Assembly: GCA_016718275.1 (NCBI GenBank)
Contig: JADKEA010000005.1
Location: forward strand, 62,001 to 126,000
Length of the DNA: 64,000 nt
Direction of reading: 5' to 3'
DNA from: Candidatus Villigracilis affinis
GTDB lineage: Bacteria; Chloroflexota; Anaerolineae; Anaerolineales; Villigracilaceae
Positions 34,452-43,861 of the stretch are shown in pieces. The stretch's first letter is position 1, and each line of letters starts with the position of its first letter. The position numbers were made by a program, and so were the translations under genes. The notes beneath the pieces are model-generated. The model was not told the origin of the DNA and made no database searches. It saw only the letters and a program-made list of their open reading frames with translations.

Positions 34452-34874
34452 CTAAAACGGAAATTCATCTTCCGCCATGGACGAACCATTTTCGGCGGAG
34501 GAGAGATCGGCTTCCTGGGTGTGGTTATTGTTCGCATCGCGACGGTCGCCCAGCATCATCATCTCGTTCGCAACGATTTCCACACTGGTATGCTTCTGAC
34601 CTTCCTTGTCATCCCAGCGGCGGGTTTGCAAACGACCTTCCACAAAAACCTGCTGTCCTTTCACAAGGTACTGCTTGCAGATTTCAGCGAGGTTGCCCCA
34701 GGCCACCACATTGAACCACTCTGTTTCGCTGTGGCGTTCCCCGTCCGCGCTATTCCACGAACGGCTTACGGCCACCGAAAAAGTGGTCACAGGTTTTCCT
34801 GATGGGGTGTAGCGCATCTCGGGATCTTTCCCGAGATGACCGATGATCTGAACTTTATTAAGGCCTCGGCTCAT
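34452..34874 (-). CDS. ssb: Single-stranded DNA-binding protein
   Basis: 140 residues. The OB-fold starts LNKVQIIGHLGKDPEMRYTPSGKPVTTFSVA and continues with TEWFNVVAWGNLAEICKQYLVKGQQVFVEGRL. A short flexible tail ends in AEDEFPF, the acidic tip that recruits repair and replication partners. RBS AAGGAGAC. The position between S6 and S18 confirms it as the main SSB. Confidence 0.97.
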   Translation of the reverse strand: MSRGLNKVQIIGHLGKDPEMRYTPSGKPVTTFSVAVSRSWNSADGERHSETEWFNVVAWGNLAEICKQYLVKGQQVFVEGRLQTRRWDDKEGQKHTSVEIVANEMMMLGDRRDANNNHTQEADLSSAENGSSMAEDEFPF

Positions 34875-34916
34875 AATAGTCTCCTTGATAAATTACCGGG
34901 CAATGCACCAAAAAAA

Positions 34917-35201
34917 TTAACCAACAACAGAAAGCATGTGACGAATGATCGGCTCTTGATAGCGCAGATTGCGTTCAAGATCAGAAGTTGCAGACGGGTT
35001 CAAGGACAAGTTCAAAAGAACGAACTGACCTTCGCGGTGCTTCTTGATAATGTAGGCCAGCTTGCGACGGCCCCACACATCAACCTTATCCACGTTACCG
35101 CCTGATTCAGTAACCCAACCCTTCACCTTCTCGAGCACGCCGTTAAAAGCATTCTCGTCCAGGTCTGGCTGGATCACACAGACTAATTCATAATTACGCA
35201 T
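34917..35201 (-). CDS. rpsF: 30S ribosomal protein S6
   Basis: 94 residues from ATG 35201, with GGAAAGGAGG upstream. An earlier ATG in the frame would add 24 residues not found in S6. The sequence MRNYELVCVIQPDLDENAFNGVLEKVKGWV, then DVWGRRKLAYIIKKHREGQFVLLNL, is standard S6. It starts an operon with ssb and rpsR. Confidence 0.96.
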   Translation of the reverse strand: MRNYELVCVIQPDLDENAFNGVLEKVKGWVTESGGNVDKVDVWGRRKLAYIIKKHREGQFVLLNLSLNPSATSDLERNLRYQEPIIRHMLSVVG

Positions 35202-35414
35202 AGGGAAAACCTCCTTTCCATGGGTTTGTTCCTGTTCAAACCGTTGGCTAGCCAGGAACGGAAAGGCACGCATATAATAACGTACCTAATTTAGCGGGCG
35301 AAGTTTACCACAAAACCATTTTATCTGGACGAAAAAACGCCTCATACTTAACTGAAAACTGTTCCCGTCCGAAAGGCATTTTCAGCACGAGGATAATGTG
35401 CATCGCACCTTCCC

Positions 35415-36476
35415 TTATCTCACATAAATCGGGTTGCTGTAAATCCACCCGCGCAGTTTCCCCAGATATCTGCGATAGGCCTCGATGCGATATACCCCTG
35501 CATCTGTCGTAATGTGCACACAGGAAGATTTATTCTTCCAGGTATTGATCACAACCCCATCCTTCAACAGCCGAATTTCCGCATCTGACGGGAGTTTTGC
35601 CTGCAATGTGACGCCTCCCTTGGCAGGGATTTCATCGCCCATGATCGCATTTTTCTCCAGTCCTTGCGCCGTGAAGTGAAATCCGCGCGTGGGAGCGGGC
35701 AGGTCATAACCGACAAAACAATGACCCGCGGCCATGGCTTCATAGATCAGCTTTTTATCGATATTGACGTCGCCGCTCAAAGCCTCAGGCAGGATCAGGT
35801 GCGTATTTACCGTGCGGAAGTGAAATTCGTACGGGAAGATCACGCGGCTGATCGGTCCCAAACTCATGTGCAGGGCATGAGCATCCGAGCCGCCGATGGC
35901 AACCACCTGCGCACCTGTGGAAAGAAGTTCGTCCCATTTTAAAACGGTGTTGGGAATCGGCTGGTGAGCCACCAATGCAGGGAAGAGGGCATAAAACGCC
36001 CCGTGGAAAATTGTCGGTACAATGGTCTTTAATTCGCTCAACGCATTCCATAACTCGATTCCCGTGTAGTGACGAACCGACCAGTCCTCCCACGAAATAT
36101 CCGTTTCCCTGAAGGCGGGTGCGGCAGGGTCATCGGGGTGGGCGATGAAAGCCAGTCCGCCAGAAACCTGCGCTTGATCGATGAGCAGCTGCGGGTCATG
36201 GGCGAACGTGGCGAGTTCCCTTCCGCCGCCAAAGACCAGCAGGTGATTCTTCTGCGGGTCCCGCGCCTGATCGTGAACTTCCTCGCCGATCAACATGAGG
36301 ATCTTTTTGTTCTTTTCCTTATAATAGCCTTCGAAACCCTGCACCAGCACGTTGTGGTCGGTCACGATCACGGCGTCCACACCAGCCGCAAGTGCCGCTT
36401 TGGCAATATCCTGGTGGGTACCACTTCCATCGGAGTAGCGTGTATGCATGTGCAAATTGACGATAACTTCGGGCAT
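35415..36476 (-). CDS. PHP-domain metal-dependent phosphoesterase
   Basis: 353 residues from ATG 36476, which has GAGGAG directly upstream; an upstream ATG at 36494 is less likely. The PHP fold begins VNLHMHTRYSDGSGTHQDIAKAALAAGVDAVIVTDHNV, giving HMH, the YSDG motif and DHN metal ligands. FIAHPDDPA and IGGSDAHAL supply the later ligands. It is a phosphoesterase of the COG0613 type; the substrate is unknown. A C-terminal beta-rich extension (about 265-350, LQAKLPSDAEIRLLKDG) looks like an extra domain and may bind a ligand. Divergent from secG. Confidence 0.85.
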   Translation of the reverse strand: MPEVIVNLHMHTRYSDGSGTHQDIAKAALAAGVDAVIVTDHNVLVQGFEGYYKEKNKKILMLIGEEVHDQARDPQKNHLLVFGGGRELATFAHDPQLLIDQAQVSGGLAFIAHPDDPAAPAFRETDISWEDWSVRHYTGIELWNALSELKTIVPTIFHGAFYALFPALVAHQPIPNTVLKWDELLSTGAQVVAIGGSDAHALHMSLGPISRVIFPYEFHFRTVNTHLILPEALSGDVNIDKKLIYEAMAAGHCFVGYDLPAPTRGFHFTAQGLEKNAIMGDEIPAKGGVTLQAKLPSDAEIRLLKDGVVINTWKNKSSCVHITTDAGVYRIEAYRRYLGKLRGWIYSNPIYVR

Positions 36477-36555
36477 AAACTCCTCTATAATCAAACTCTT
36501 TCCCCTTTCTTCACGGAAAAGAAGAAAGAGGAAAGACGATTCAAGAAAACCTTTG

Positions 36556-36585
36556 TTGACGATTCACTTCCGAAACAGGTATAAT
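36556..36585 (+). promoter_or_regulatory. Sigma-70 promoter of secG
   Basis: TTGACG (36556-36561) and TATAAT (36580-36585) with an 18-bp spacer, 30 bp before the secG start codon. A near-consensus element. Confidence 0.75.
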
Positions 36586-36615
36586 CTGCCCGCTAAATTT
36601 AAGGAGGCATATCGT

Positions 36616-36840
36616 ATGGAAAAGTTTTTGGATATTGCGCTGATTATAACCTCAGTAGGTTTGATCCTTGGCGTCATCCTGCAAAGCAAGGGCGCAGGGC
36701 TCGGTGGTCTTACCGGCGCAGATACCGGTGGTGTGTTCACTGCCCGCCGCGGTATTGAACGCATTCTCTTCTGGGTGACCATCGCACTGGCTGTGATATT
36801 TTTCGGTCTCGTCTTCGCTGTCATCATTATCGGAGGCTAG
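36616..36840 (+). CDS. secG: Preprotein translocase subunit SecG
   Basis: 74 residues from ATG 36616; AAGGAGG lies just upstream. Two transmembrane helices (about 3-22 and 50-72) are joined by the loop LQSKGAGLGGLTGADTGGVFTARRGIERIL, which is the SecG signature. It assists SecYE in protein export. The leader has a clear promoter, and a strong hairpin follows. Confidence 0.95.
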   Translation: MEKFLDIALIITSVGLILGVILQSKGAGLGGLTGADTGGVFTARRGIERILFWVTIALAVIFFGLVFAVIIIGG

Positions 36841-36855
36841 AAAACGCAAGCCTGT

Positions 36856-36905
36856 AAAGGCCGCCGGGCCATTGCCCCCGTGTGGGGCGGCGGCGGCCTT
36901 TCTTT
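36856..36905 (+). terminator. Terminator after secG
   Basis: AAAGGCCGCCG at 36856-36866 pairs with CGGCGGCCTTT at 36891-36901, with further GC pairing inside (GCCCC/GGGGC). TCTTTATTTT follows. It ends just before the next gene's start. Confidence 0.8.
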
Positions 36906-36921
36906 ATTTTCACAACAAATT

Positions 36922-38610
36922 ATGAAAAAATTACGCTGGCAGATTCTGGTTGTAGCGGTCACGGTTGTGATCGTGGCTCTGCTGTTGCTTAGCCAACAAC
37001 CAATAAGCACGTCCTTTTTGCCCGAAGCCGCGCCGGGGGGAATCTACACCGAAGCGCTGGTCGGTTCCATGGGACGCCTCAATCCCATGCTGGATTGGAA
37101 CAACCCTGCTGACCGGGACATCAATCGCCTGATCTTTAGCGGTTTGATCCGCTTTGACGCGCACGGGCTGCCCCAGCCTGATCTGGCTGAAGCATGGGGC
37201 ACATCTCCCGACGGTACACTCTACAATTTTTCAATTCGATCAAATGCGGTCTGGCACGATGGCCAGCCTGTCACCAGCGACGATGTCATCTTCACCATTG
37301 AGATGATCAAGAGCAGCGGCTCGCTGTTCCCGCAGGATATCAAAGACTTGTGGTCGCAGATTGAGATCAAGCGGTTTGACGACAAAACCTTCCAGTTCAA
37401 ACTCCCTGAACCCTTTGCCCCGTTTTTAGATTACGTCACTTTTGGCGTTTTGCCGAAACACCTGCTCGAAACTGTTCCTGCGGACCAGCTTGCCACGGCG
37501 CAATTCAACCTGCAGCCAGTAGGCACGGGACCCTACAAATTCGACCGTCTCACAACCAGCGGCGGACAGATCACCGGTGTGGTGCTTAATTCGAACGAGG
37601 ATTATTACCTGCCGGGTCCTTTCGTTGAGCAGATCGTTTTCCGCTTTTACCCTGACTCGGCCTCTGCTCTTGACGCATATCAGCAGGGGGAAGTGCTGGG
37701 CGTCAGTCAGATCACCAACGATGTTTTGCAGCAAGCCTTGATGGAGCCGACACTCTCGGTCTACACCAGCCGCCTGCCGCAACTGGGGCTGGTCTTCCTC
37801 AACCTCAACAATCCCACCGTATCCTTTTTGCAAAGTGACAAGATCCGCCGCGCGTTGTTGCTTGGCATCAACCGTGAGTTGATCGTTTCTCGCATCATGC
37901 AGGGACAAGCCATCATCGCCGATGGTCCCATTTTGCCGGGGTCGTGGGCTTACTACGAGGAAATCGAACATTTTGATTATGATCCCGATGCTGCCGCAGC
38001 GTTGCTAAAAGCTGAAGGGTATGTGATACCAGCCAGCGGCGGGGATGTACGCGCCAAAGACGGTCAATACCTGACCTTTACGCTGACCCATCCCGATGAT
38101 GCAGTCCACACCCGAATCGCGCAGTCCATCCAATTGGATTGGTCTTTGATCGGTGTGCGCATCGACTTGCAGGCGGTCTCGTACGATTCGATGGTTAATG
38201 ATTACCTGACCACGCGAAATTATCAGGCTGCGCTCGCGGATCTGAATACCGCCCGCACACCCGACCCTGATCCGTATCTTTTCTGGCATCAATCTGAAGC
38301 CACAGGCGGACAGAATTATTCGCAGTGGGATAACCGCACGGCCAGTGAGTTTTTGGAATCCGCGCGCACCGAAGCGGATTTTTCCTCGCGTTCGCGCTTG
38401 TATCGTAATTTTCAAGTACTGTTCACAAAAGACATGCCTTCACTGCCTTTGTATTACCCCGTCTATTCCTATGGTGTGGATTCACAAGTGCAGGGTGTGC
38501 AAGTGGCACCGATGTACGATGTGAGCGACCGCCTCGCTTTGGTCGCGGAATGGTATCTCGTGACAAGGCGCACCCTCGAACAAACACCGGTGCCGACCGT
38601 GGCGCCGTAA
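36922..38610 (+). CDS. Family-5 (peptide/nickel-type) ABC substrate-binding protein, membrane-anchored
   Basis: 562 residues from ATG 36922. A hydrophobic helix at about 6-26 lacks the lipobox Cys usual in this family, so it is probably a membrane anchor instead. The SBP5 pattern is clear: GGIYTEALVGSMGRLNPML, AEAWGTSPDGTLYNFSIRSNAVWHDGQPVTSDDVIFTIEM, GTGPYKFDRL and SDKIRRALLLGINRELIV. It should bind oligopeptides or similar solutes for uptake. No permease or ATPase genes are adjacent, so it is an orphan receptor here. The M20 dipeptidase follows, which suggests peptide use. Confidence 0.85.
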   Translation: MKKLRWQILVVAVTVVIVALLLLSQQPISTSFLPEAAPGGIYTEALVGSMGRLNPMLDWNNPADRDINRLIFSGLIRFDAHGLPQPDLAEAWGTSPDGTLYNFSIRSNAVWHDGQPVTSDDVIFTIEMIKSSGSLFPQDIKDLWSQIEIKRFDDKTFQFKLPEPFAPFLDYVTFGVLPKHLLETVPADQLATAQFNLQPVGTGPYKFDRLTTSGGQITGVVLNSNEDYYLPGPFVEQIVFRFYPDSASALDAYQQGEVLGVSQITNDVLQQALMEPTLSVYTSRLPQLGLVFLNLNNPTVSFLQSDKIRRALLLGINRELIVSRIMQGQAIIADGPILPGSWAYYEEIEHFDYDPDAAAALLKAEGYVIPASGGDVRAKDGQYLTFTLTHPDDAVHTRIAQSIQLDWSLIGVRIDLQAVSYDSMVNDYLTTRNYQAALADLNTARTPDPDPYLFWHQSEATGGQNYSQWDNRTASEFLESARTEADFSSRSRLYRNFQVLFTKDMPSLPLYYPVYSYGVDSQVQGVQVAPMYDVSDRLALVAEWYLVTRRTLEQTPVPTVAP

Positions 38611-38611
38611 A

Positions 38612-38627
38612 AACGACTGAAGTCGTT
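38612..38627. repeat. Mini-palindrome AACGACT-GA-AGTCGTT
   Basis: Perfect 7-bp arms around a GA loop, two bases after the SBP5 stop codon. It shares the ACT-GA-AGT core with the element at 3360-3407. Confidence 0.5.
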
Positions 38628-38648
38628 ACTACCTTATAAGGAGTGACA

Positions 38649-40016
38649 ATGTCTGACGCACAAAAAGCAATTGAATATGCTCATCAAAATCGCGAACGCT
38701 TTTCCCGCGAATTGACCGAGTTCATCAGAATCGAATCCATTTCAACCGACGATGAATACAAGCCGCAGGTATTGAAGGCTGCCGAATGGGCAGCCGACCA
38801 TCTGCGCAAGATCGGGATTGAGAACGTGGCGCTCATGCCCACCGGCGGACATCCCGTTGTGTATGGTGACTGGCTGAAGCGACCTGGCGCGCCGACCGTT
38901 TTGATCTACGGCCACTATGATGTCCAGCCTGTTGATCCCATTGAATTGTGGGAGACCTCTCCGTTCGAAGCGACCGTGAAAGGTGATTATCTTTTCGGAC
39001 GCGGCACCTCCGACATGAAGGGGCAGGTCATGGCGACATTGAACGCCGTCGAATCCATTATGAAGACGGGCGACTTCCCCGTCAACCTCAAGTTCATGTT
39101 GGAAGGTGAAGAGGAAATCGGTTCGATGAATATGGGTAACTTTTTACCCAAACACAAAGACCTGTTCAAAGCCGATTTTTGTTTGAATCCCGATGCGGGT
39201 GCGATCTCTGCCGATGAACCCACCATCACCTTCGGCTTGCGCGGACTCGCTTATTTCGAAGTCCATGTTTATGGGCCAACGCGTGACCTGCACTCAGGTT
39301 TGTTCGGTGGCACGGTTCATAACCCTGCGCAGGCACTGGCTGAATTGATTGCGGGCATGCACGATTCCAATGGCACGATCACATTGCCGGGCTTTTATGA
39401 CTCGGTTCGCCCCGTGACTGATCAGGAACGTGAAGCCACCGCAAAACTGCCCACCACCCCTGAAAGCTATTTGAAACAAACCGAAGTGCCTGCCTTGTGG
39501 GGTGAAAAGGAATATACACCTGCCTTGCGCACTGGCGCACGTCCCACACTGGAAGTAAACGGTCTGCTCTCAGGGTGGACTGGTCCCGGTTCGAAGACAG
39601 TCTTGCCCGCGAAAGCGATGGCAAAGATCTCCTGCCGCCTCGTACCCGATCAGGATCCCATTGAAGTTCATAAGCAGCTTGTCCGCTACATGGAAGAGCA
39701 TGCCCCCAAGACCGTCACATGGGAAGTGAAAAATCTGCACGACAGCCCGTGGGCGATTACCGATGTCAACACCAACGGTGTCCGCGCGATGGCTGCCGCG
39801 ATGGAAACGATCTGGGGCAAGCCGCCCCTCTATCGCCGCGAAGGCGGATCGATCGGTGTGGTCGCCATGCTGCAAAACATCTGCGGCGTCGAATCGGGAC
39901 TCGTCGGCGGCGGCCTGCCCGATGACAACGTCCACTCGCCGAATGAGCGTATGCACCTGCCTACGTGGCACAAGAATATGGATGCGTTCATCCATTTCTT
40001 TTTCAACATGAAATAG
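38649..40016 (+). CDS. M20-family dipeptidase
   Basis: 455 residues from ATG 38649, with AAGGAG (38638-38643) upstream. Metal ligands of the M20/M28 clan: LIYGHYDVQPVDP (His, Asp), RGTSDMKGQVMA (bridging Asp region), LEGEEEIGS (catalytic Glu and ligand Glu) and NPDAGAISADEP. DLHSGLFGG and the C-terminal GGLPDDNVHSPNERM complete the pattern of the PepV/CNDP-like dipeptidases. It cleaves dipeptides in the cytoplasm. It follows a peptide-binding protein gene by about 40 bp, which supports a peptide-utilisation role. Confidence 0.9.
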   Translation: MSDAQKAIEYAHQNRERFSRELTEFIRIESISTDDEYKPQVLKAAEWAADHLRKIGIENVALMPTGGHPVVYGDWLKRPGAPTVLIYGHYDVQPVDPIELWETSPFEATVKGDYLFGRGTSDMKGQVMATLNAVESIMKTGDFPVNLKFMLEGEEEIGSMNMGNFLPKHKDLFKADFCLNPDAGAISADEPTITFGLRGLAYFEVHVYGPTRDLHSGLFGGTVHNPAQALAELIAGMHDSNGTITLPGFYDSVRPVTDQEREATAKLPTTPESYLKQTEVPALWGEKEYTPALRTGARPTLEVNGLLSGWTGPGSKTVLPAKAMAKISCRLVPDQDPIEVHKQLVRYMEEHAPKTVTWEVKNLHDSPWAITDVNTNGVRAMAAAMETIWGKPPLYRREGGSIGVVAMLQNICGVESGLVGGGLPDDNVHSPNERMHLPTWHKNMDAFIHFFFNMK

Positions 40017-40029
40017 AACAAAGGACTCA

Positions 40030-40908
40030 ATGGAAGACAGAATTATCACTTACGGCGGACAGGCCGTTCTCGAAGGCGTTTTGATGCGCGGACAAAAGGC
40101 GTTTGCCATTGCCATGCGCGCACCCGATGGCTCGATCACCATTCACACCGAAAAACTTGCAAAAGTGTACCGCTCGGGAATTACCAAAGTCCCGTTCATT
40201 CGCGGCGTCATCCTGTTATGGGATGCCCTCGGATTGGGCATGAAAGCCCTGACCATTTCCGCGAATACCCAAACGGGTGAGGATGAAAAATTGGAAGGTC
40301 CCGCTCTTTATCTGACCTTGGGCCTGTCCATGACCATCGGCATTGGACTCTTCTTTTTGCTCCCTGCTGGTATCGGCGGCGCGGCCGAACATTATCTCGG
40401 CTGGAGTTCCTGGTTGAACAACCTGACCGAAGGCCTCGTGCGTTTGGGGTTACTGGTCGGTTATGTCTGGGCGATCAGCTTCATGCCCGATGTAAAGCGT
40501 CTGTTCATGTATCACGGCGCGGAACATAAAACCATCAACGCCTTCGAAGCAGGCGCGGAATTGACTCCCGAAGTCGTCGCGAAATATCCCATCGAACACG
40601 CGCGCTGCGGAACGGCCTTTTTGCTCACGCTGGTTTTGCTTTCCATTTTGGTCTTCACTTTGCTTGGCCCCATGCCGCTTTTGTGGCGGTTGGCCACCCG
40701 CATCCTGTTCATCCCCGTCCTCGCAGGCATCGCCATCGAATACATTCGTTGGACAGCGAATCATTTGGATAGCCCCTTCGTCCAATTTTTGATCAAGCCC
40801 AACCTCGCCCTGCAGCACCTCACCACCCGCACCCCCGACCTTGCCATGCTCGAAGTGGCAATCCAGTCATTTCAGTCCATGCGCAAAGCGGAGAGCGAAG
40901 CAGGGTAA
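40030..40908 (+). CDS. DUF1385 family membrane protein
   Basis: 292 residues. The start DRIITYGGQAVLEGVLMRGQKAFAIAMRAPDG and the mid-protein MYHGAEHKTINAFEAG are the two conserved blocks of DUF1385. ARCGTAFLL follows. Three to five hydrophobic helices lie around 95-225. Conserved His and Glu residues in HGAEHK suggest a metal site, but function is not established. It lies 13 bp after the M20 gene, so it is probably co-transcribed. A strong terminator follows. Confidence 0.88.
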   Translation: MEDRIITYGGQAVLEGVLMRGQKAFAIAMRAPDGSITIHTEKLAKVYRSGITKVPFIRGVILLWDALGLGMKALTISANTQTGEDEKLEGPALYLTLGLSMTIGIGLFFLLPAGIGGAAEHYLGWSSWLNNLTEGLVRLGLLVGYVWAISFMPDVKRLFMYHGAEHKTINAFEAGAELTPEVVAKYPIEHARCGTAFLLTLVLLSILVFTLLGPMPLLWRLATRILFIPVLAGIAIEYIRWTANHLDSPFVQFLIKPNLALQHLTTRTPDLAMLEVAIQSFQSMRKAESEAG

Positions 40909-40932
40909 TTTCTTCACTCTTTTGTAAGAAAC

Positions 40933-40981
40933 AAAACACGACTCACCCCAAAGTTAATCTTTTGCGGGTGAGTCGTGTTTT
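40933..40981. terminator. Terminator between DUF1385 gene and der
   Basis: 16-bp perfect stem, AAAACACGACTCACCC at 40933-40948 and GGGTGAGTCGTGTTTT at 40966-40981. It serves the plus-strand operon; the minus-strand der gene ends nearby. Confidence 0.85.
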
Positions 40982-41045
40982 TATGAACCAAATAATGAGA
41001 CGCTGATCTCTACTTTTCATCAGCGTTTTTCTGCATCCTGTTGAG

Positions 41046-42410
41046 TTATTCCCTGCGCCCCTTCGTCACAATGCGGATCGGGGTACCGAGGAAGTTGTGC
41101 TGTGCGCGGATCTGATTTTCGAGATAGCGGATGTAAGTGAAATGCATCAACTTGGGCTCATTGACGTAGATCAGGAAGGTCGGCGGGTCAGAGCGAACTT
41201 GTGTGCCGTAGAACATCTTGAGTGCGCGGCCTGCATGAGTCGGGTGTGGATGCGCATCTTGAGCCTTGTGGATGATCTCATTGATCGTGGAAGTGGTCAG
41301 GCGGGCGAGGCGTTCCTCCTGCACTTGCAATGCCATCGGGAGGACCTGCTCCATTCGCTGACCAGTTTTCGCGGAGATAAAGAGAATCGGTACGTAATCC
41401 ATAAAGTTCAATTCGTGGCGGATCTTGGTCGTGTATTCTTCCATTGTCTCGTTATTTTTTTCGATGGCATCCCATTTATTGACGAGCACCACACACGATT
41501 TCCATTCATCGAGGATGTAGCCTGCAATGTGCGTATCCTGTGCGGTGATGCCTGTAGTGGCATCGATCATCAGCAGGGCTACATCGGCGCGTTCGATGGA
41601 TTTGAAGGCGCGCAGCACGCTGTACTGCTCCACGCCGTGTTCGATCCTGCCACGGCGGCGAATGCCTGCTGTGTCGATCAATGTGACGGATAATCCGCCG
41701 AATTCCATTTTGGTGTCAATTGAATCACGGGTGGTTCCAGCGATGGGACTGACGATCACGCGTTCGATGCCAGTCAATTTGTTGAGCAGACTTGATTTGC
41801 CCGCATTCGGTTTGCCGACGATGGCGATCTTGATGCTGTCATCTTCTTCTTCGGCTTCGGGTTCTTTGAAGGAAGCCACAAGCGCATCGAGGATGTCGCC
41901 TGTGCTTGTGCCGTGAATCGCAGAGATGGGATAGGGGTCGCCCAATCCTAATTCGTAAAATTCACTTGCCTGGTCGCGCCGTTCCTGCGACTCGCATTTA
42001 TTGACCACCACAAAGATCGGCGGCCAGAAGGTGCCATCGGGTAGTTTTTTTTGCGAGCGGCGCAAAATCTTTGCCACTTCGAGGTCTGGCTCGGTAATGC
42101 CGGTCTCGCCGTCATTGACGAATAACACGGCATCCGCTTCCTGAATGGCGACCTGCGCCTGCCTGCGGATGTCTTCGATAAAATCGACAGAACCAACTGA
42201 CAGCGGAGTCTTGCCGCCGTGGGTTGGGTCAATGCCGCCCGTGTCCACAATGTTGAAGGAGCGGCCATTCCATTCCGCTTCACCAAATAAACGGTCACGG
42301 GTGGTGCCGGGGGTGTCATCCACGATGGCTAAACGTTCGCCCGCGAGACGATTGAAAAGAGTTGATTTTCCGACATTCGGTCGGCCGACAAGTGCTACGA
42401 CAGGTTTCAT
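41046..42410 (-). CDS. der: Ribosome-assembly GTPase Der (EngA)
   Basis: 454 residues from ATG 42410. The 19 residues of a longer frame do not fit the family. Two GTPase domains in tandem, unique to Der: G1 GRPNVGKST (9-17), DTPGTTRD and NKCE in the first; GKPNAGKSS, AGTTRDSID, DTAGIRRRG and NKWD in the second. A KH-like domain (about 365-454) closes the protein. It is needed for maturation of the 50S subunit. Last gene of the minus-strand block that starts with coaE. Confidence 0.97.
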   Translation of the reverse strand: MKPVVALVGRPNVGKSTLFNRLAGERLAIVDDTPGTTRDRLFGEAEWNGRSFNIVDTGGIDPTHGGKTPLSVGSVDFIEDIRRQAQVAIQEADAVLFVNDGETGITEPDLEVAKILRRSQKKLPDGTFWPPIFVVVNKCESQERRDQASEFYELGLGDPYPISAIHGTSTGDILDALVASFKEPEAEEEDDSIKIAIVGKPNAGKSSLLNKLTGIERVIVSPIAGTTRDSIDTKMEFGGLSVTLIDTAGIRRRGRIEHGVEQYSVLRAFKSIERADVALLMIDATTGITAQDTHIAGYILDEWKSCVVLVNKWDAIEKNNETMEEYTTKIRHELNFMDYVPILFISAKTGQRMEQVLPMALQVQEERLARLTTSTINEIIHKAQDAHPHPTHAGRALKMFYGTQVRSDPPTFLIYVNEPKLMHFTYIRYLENQIRAQHNFLGTPIRIVTKGRRE

Positions 42411-42535
42411 AATTTGTTTTTGATTTCCAGTTTCCGATATTTGACTAACATTACCACAAAGACTCAAAGTCTCGAAGGCGTTTAACCATTTTGGTGGGCC
42501 GCCTTCAAGACTTCAAGGTTAAGTTCTGTTCGCCG

Positions 42536-43783
42536 TTAAGGGGTCGGCGTTACGGCTGGTGTGCCGATCAATGAGATCACAACTTCCAGCGTGTTTGGCA
42601 AAATTGATTCTACAACAATATCCGAGATCAAGACTTCGACTTTTGGGACAACTTGATGCGTACCGATGCCGAGTCCTGTCAGGTCGACGGTCACTCTTAT
42701 CCCTTGTCTGGTCAGTGTGTCGAGAAGCGGGAGCGGCCCCGAAAGAATGACATCGACCGTCATGGGGGAGACTTGAGCGGTCAAGCCTGGGTCAATGCCG
42801 ATGATCTCAACCTTTTCACTTGCAAGAGTCACACTGCTTTCAATGGGGGAGATGCCTGCCTGAATTAAAACAGTTTGCTCACCGACGATGGATATGCCCT
42901 CGGGCAGATTCAACGCGAGCCGTGTGTTGATATTTTCCTGTGCATTCTGCAAACTCAATGGCTGTGTTTCCACAATGCCGGGCAGGCTGTTGACCAGTTG
43001 CGGGTCTGCCGCGAAGACCGTGACGATGGGCGGGTACACGGAAATATCCGTAAGCCGATAGCCGCTCGCTGCGCGTCCCGACACGATCACTTTGACGGCC
43101 ACATCGCGATATCCGCCTTGCTGACTGACCGGTAGACTGATATGGATCGAGTCTGGTGAAACAGTGACATCATCGACTCTCTGTCCCTTTTCATCGAGGA
43201 CTTCAATGGGCAGGGTCTGGTCGAAATCTTCGCGGATGCCGCTCACGTTGACGAAAACCCGTGCCCGCGAAACTTTCTCGACCTGTGACTGGGCGCCCGC
43301 TACAATGATCTCTGTCGTTTCAAGAGCCACATCCCCAACCTGATAGCCGATTGCGGCTTCGCCGGAAAGGCTGACATCCAGGCTGAAGGTTTGCGTGATT
43401 AGTGATTCCAGTAAAAATGTGACCGTATGCGGCGAGGCAGAGACGATCTGCACTGGGCGAGCATCAATTTGAATCTGCAGTTCGGTGACGTGTTCTCCGG
43501 AGCTTAATCCCGAGAGATCTAAAATAGCGCGGACACTTTGCGGGTCAGATTCGATCACATCCCAAACCGAGCGCGGAGCGCGGAGCGTCAATTCCATTTC
43601 AGTTGGCAGTTCGCTGCTCAGCACAAGATTCGGGTTTTGTCCCACCACCTGTATCGGCACACCGGAGGGAAGCGTGCGGGTCTCATCCGGGTCCGCTGAG
43701 GTGACGGCAGAAATCCAGACCGCCATTGCCAGCGCAAATGACCATAGAAATGTGCGGTAATTTTCAGAGATCCATCGGAACAT
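42536..43783 (-). CDS. cdaR: YbbR-domain protein CdaR (regulator of diadenylate cyclase)
   Basis: 415 residues from ATG 43783; a TTG six bases upstream is less likely. One transmembrane helix (about 12-30) is followed by four YbbR repeats outside the cell. Each has the pattern 'P..V.V.G......I..V...V.L', for example VTVFAADPQLVNSLPGI and VEIIGIDPGLTAQVSPMTV. YbbR proteins bind the diadenylate cyclase CdaA and tune c-di-AMP synthesis. The gene is directly downstream of cdaA (78 bp), the usual arrangement. Confidence 0.9.
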   Translation of the reverse strand: MFRWISENYRTFLWSFALAMAVWISAVTSADPDETRTLPSGVPIQVVGQNPNLVLSSELPTEMELTLRAPRSVWDVIESDPQSVRAILDLSGLSSGEHVTELQIQIDARPVQIVSASPHTVTFLLESLITQTFSLDVSLSGEAAIGYQVGDVALETTEIIVAGAQSQVEKVSRARVFVNVSGIREDFDQTLPIEVLDEKGQRVDDVTVSPDSIHISLPVSQQGGYRDVAVKVIVSGRAASGYRLTDISVYPPIVTVFAADPQLVNSLPGIVETQPLSLQNAQENINTRLALNLPEGISIVGEQTVLIQAGISPIESSVTLASEKVEIIGIDPGLTAQVSPMTVDVILSGPLPLLDTLTRQGIRVTVDLTGLGIGTHQVVPKVEVLISDIVVESILPNTLEVVISLIGTPAVTPTP

Positions 43784-43861
43784 GTGCAACTCAACTTATA
43801 TAGAACATACCACAGGTTTCCTGTTCAGGCCCGATACCCTGTGGAATGGCGGGCAATCCTA

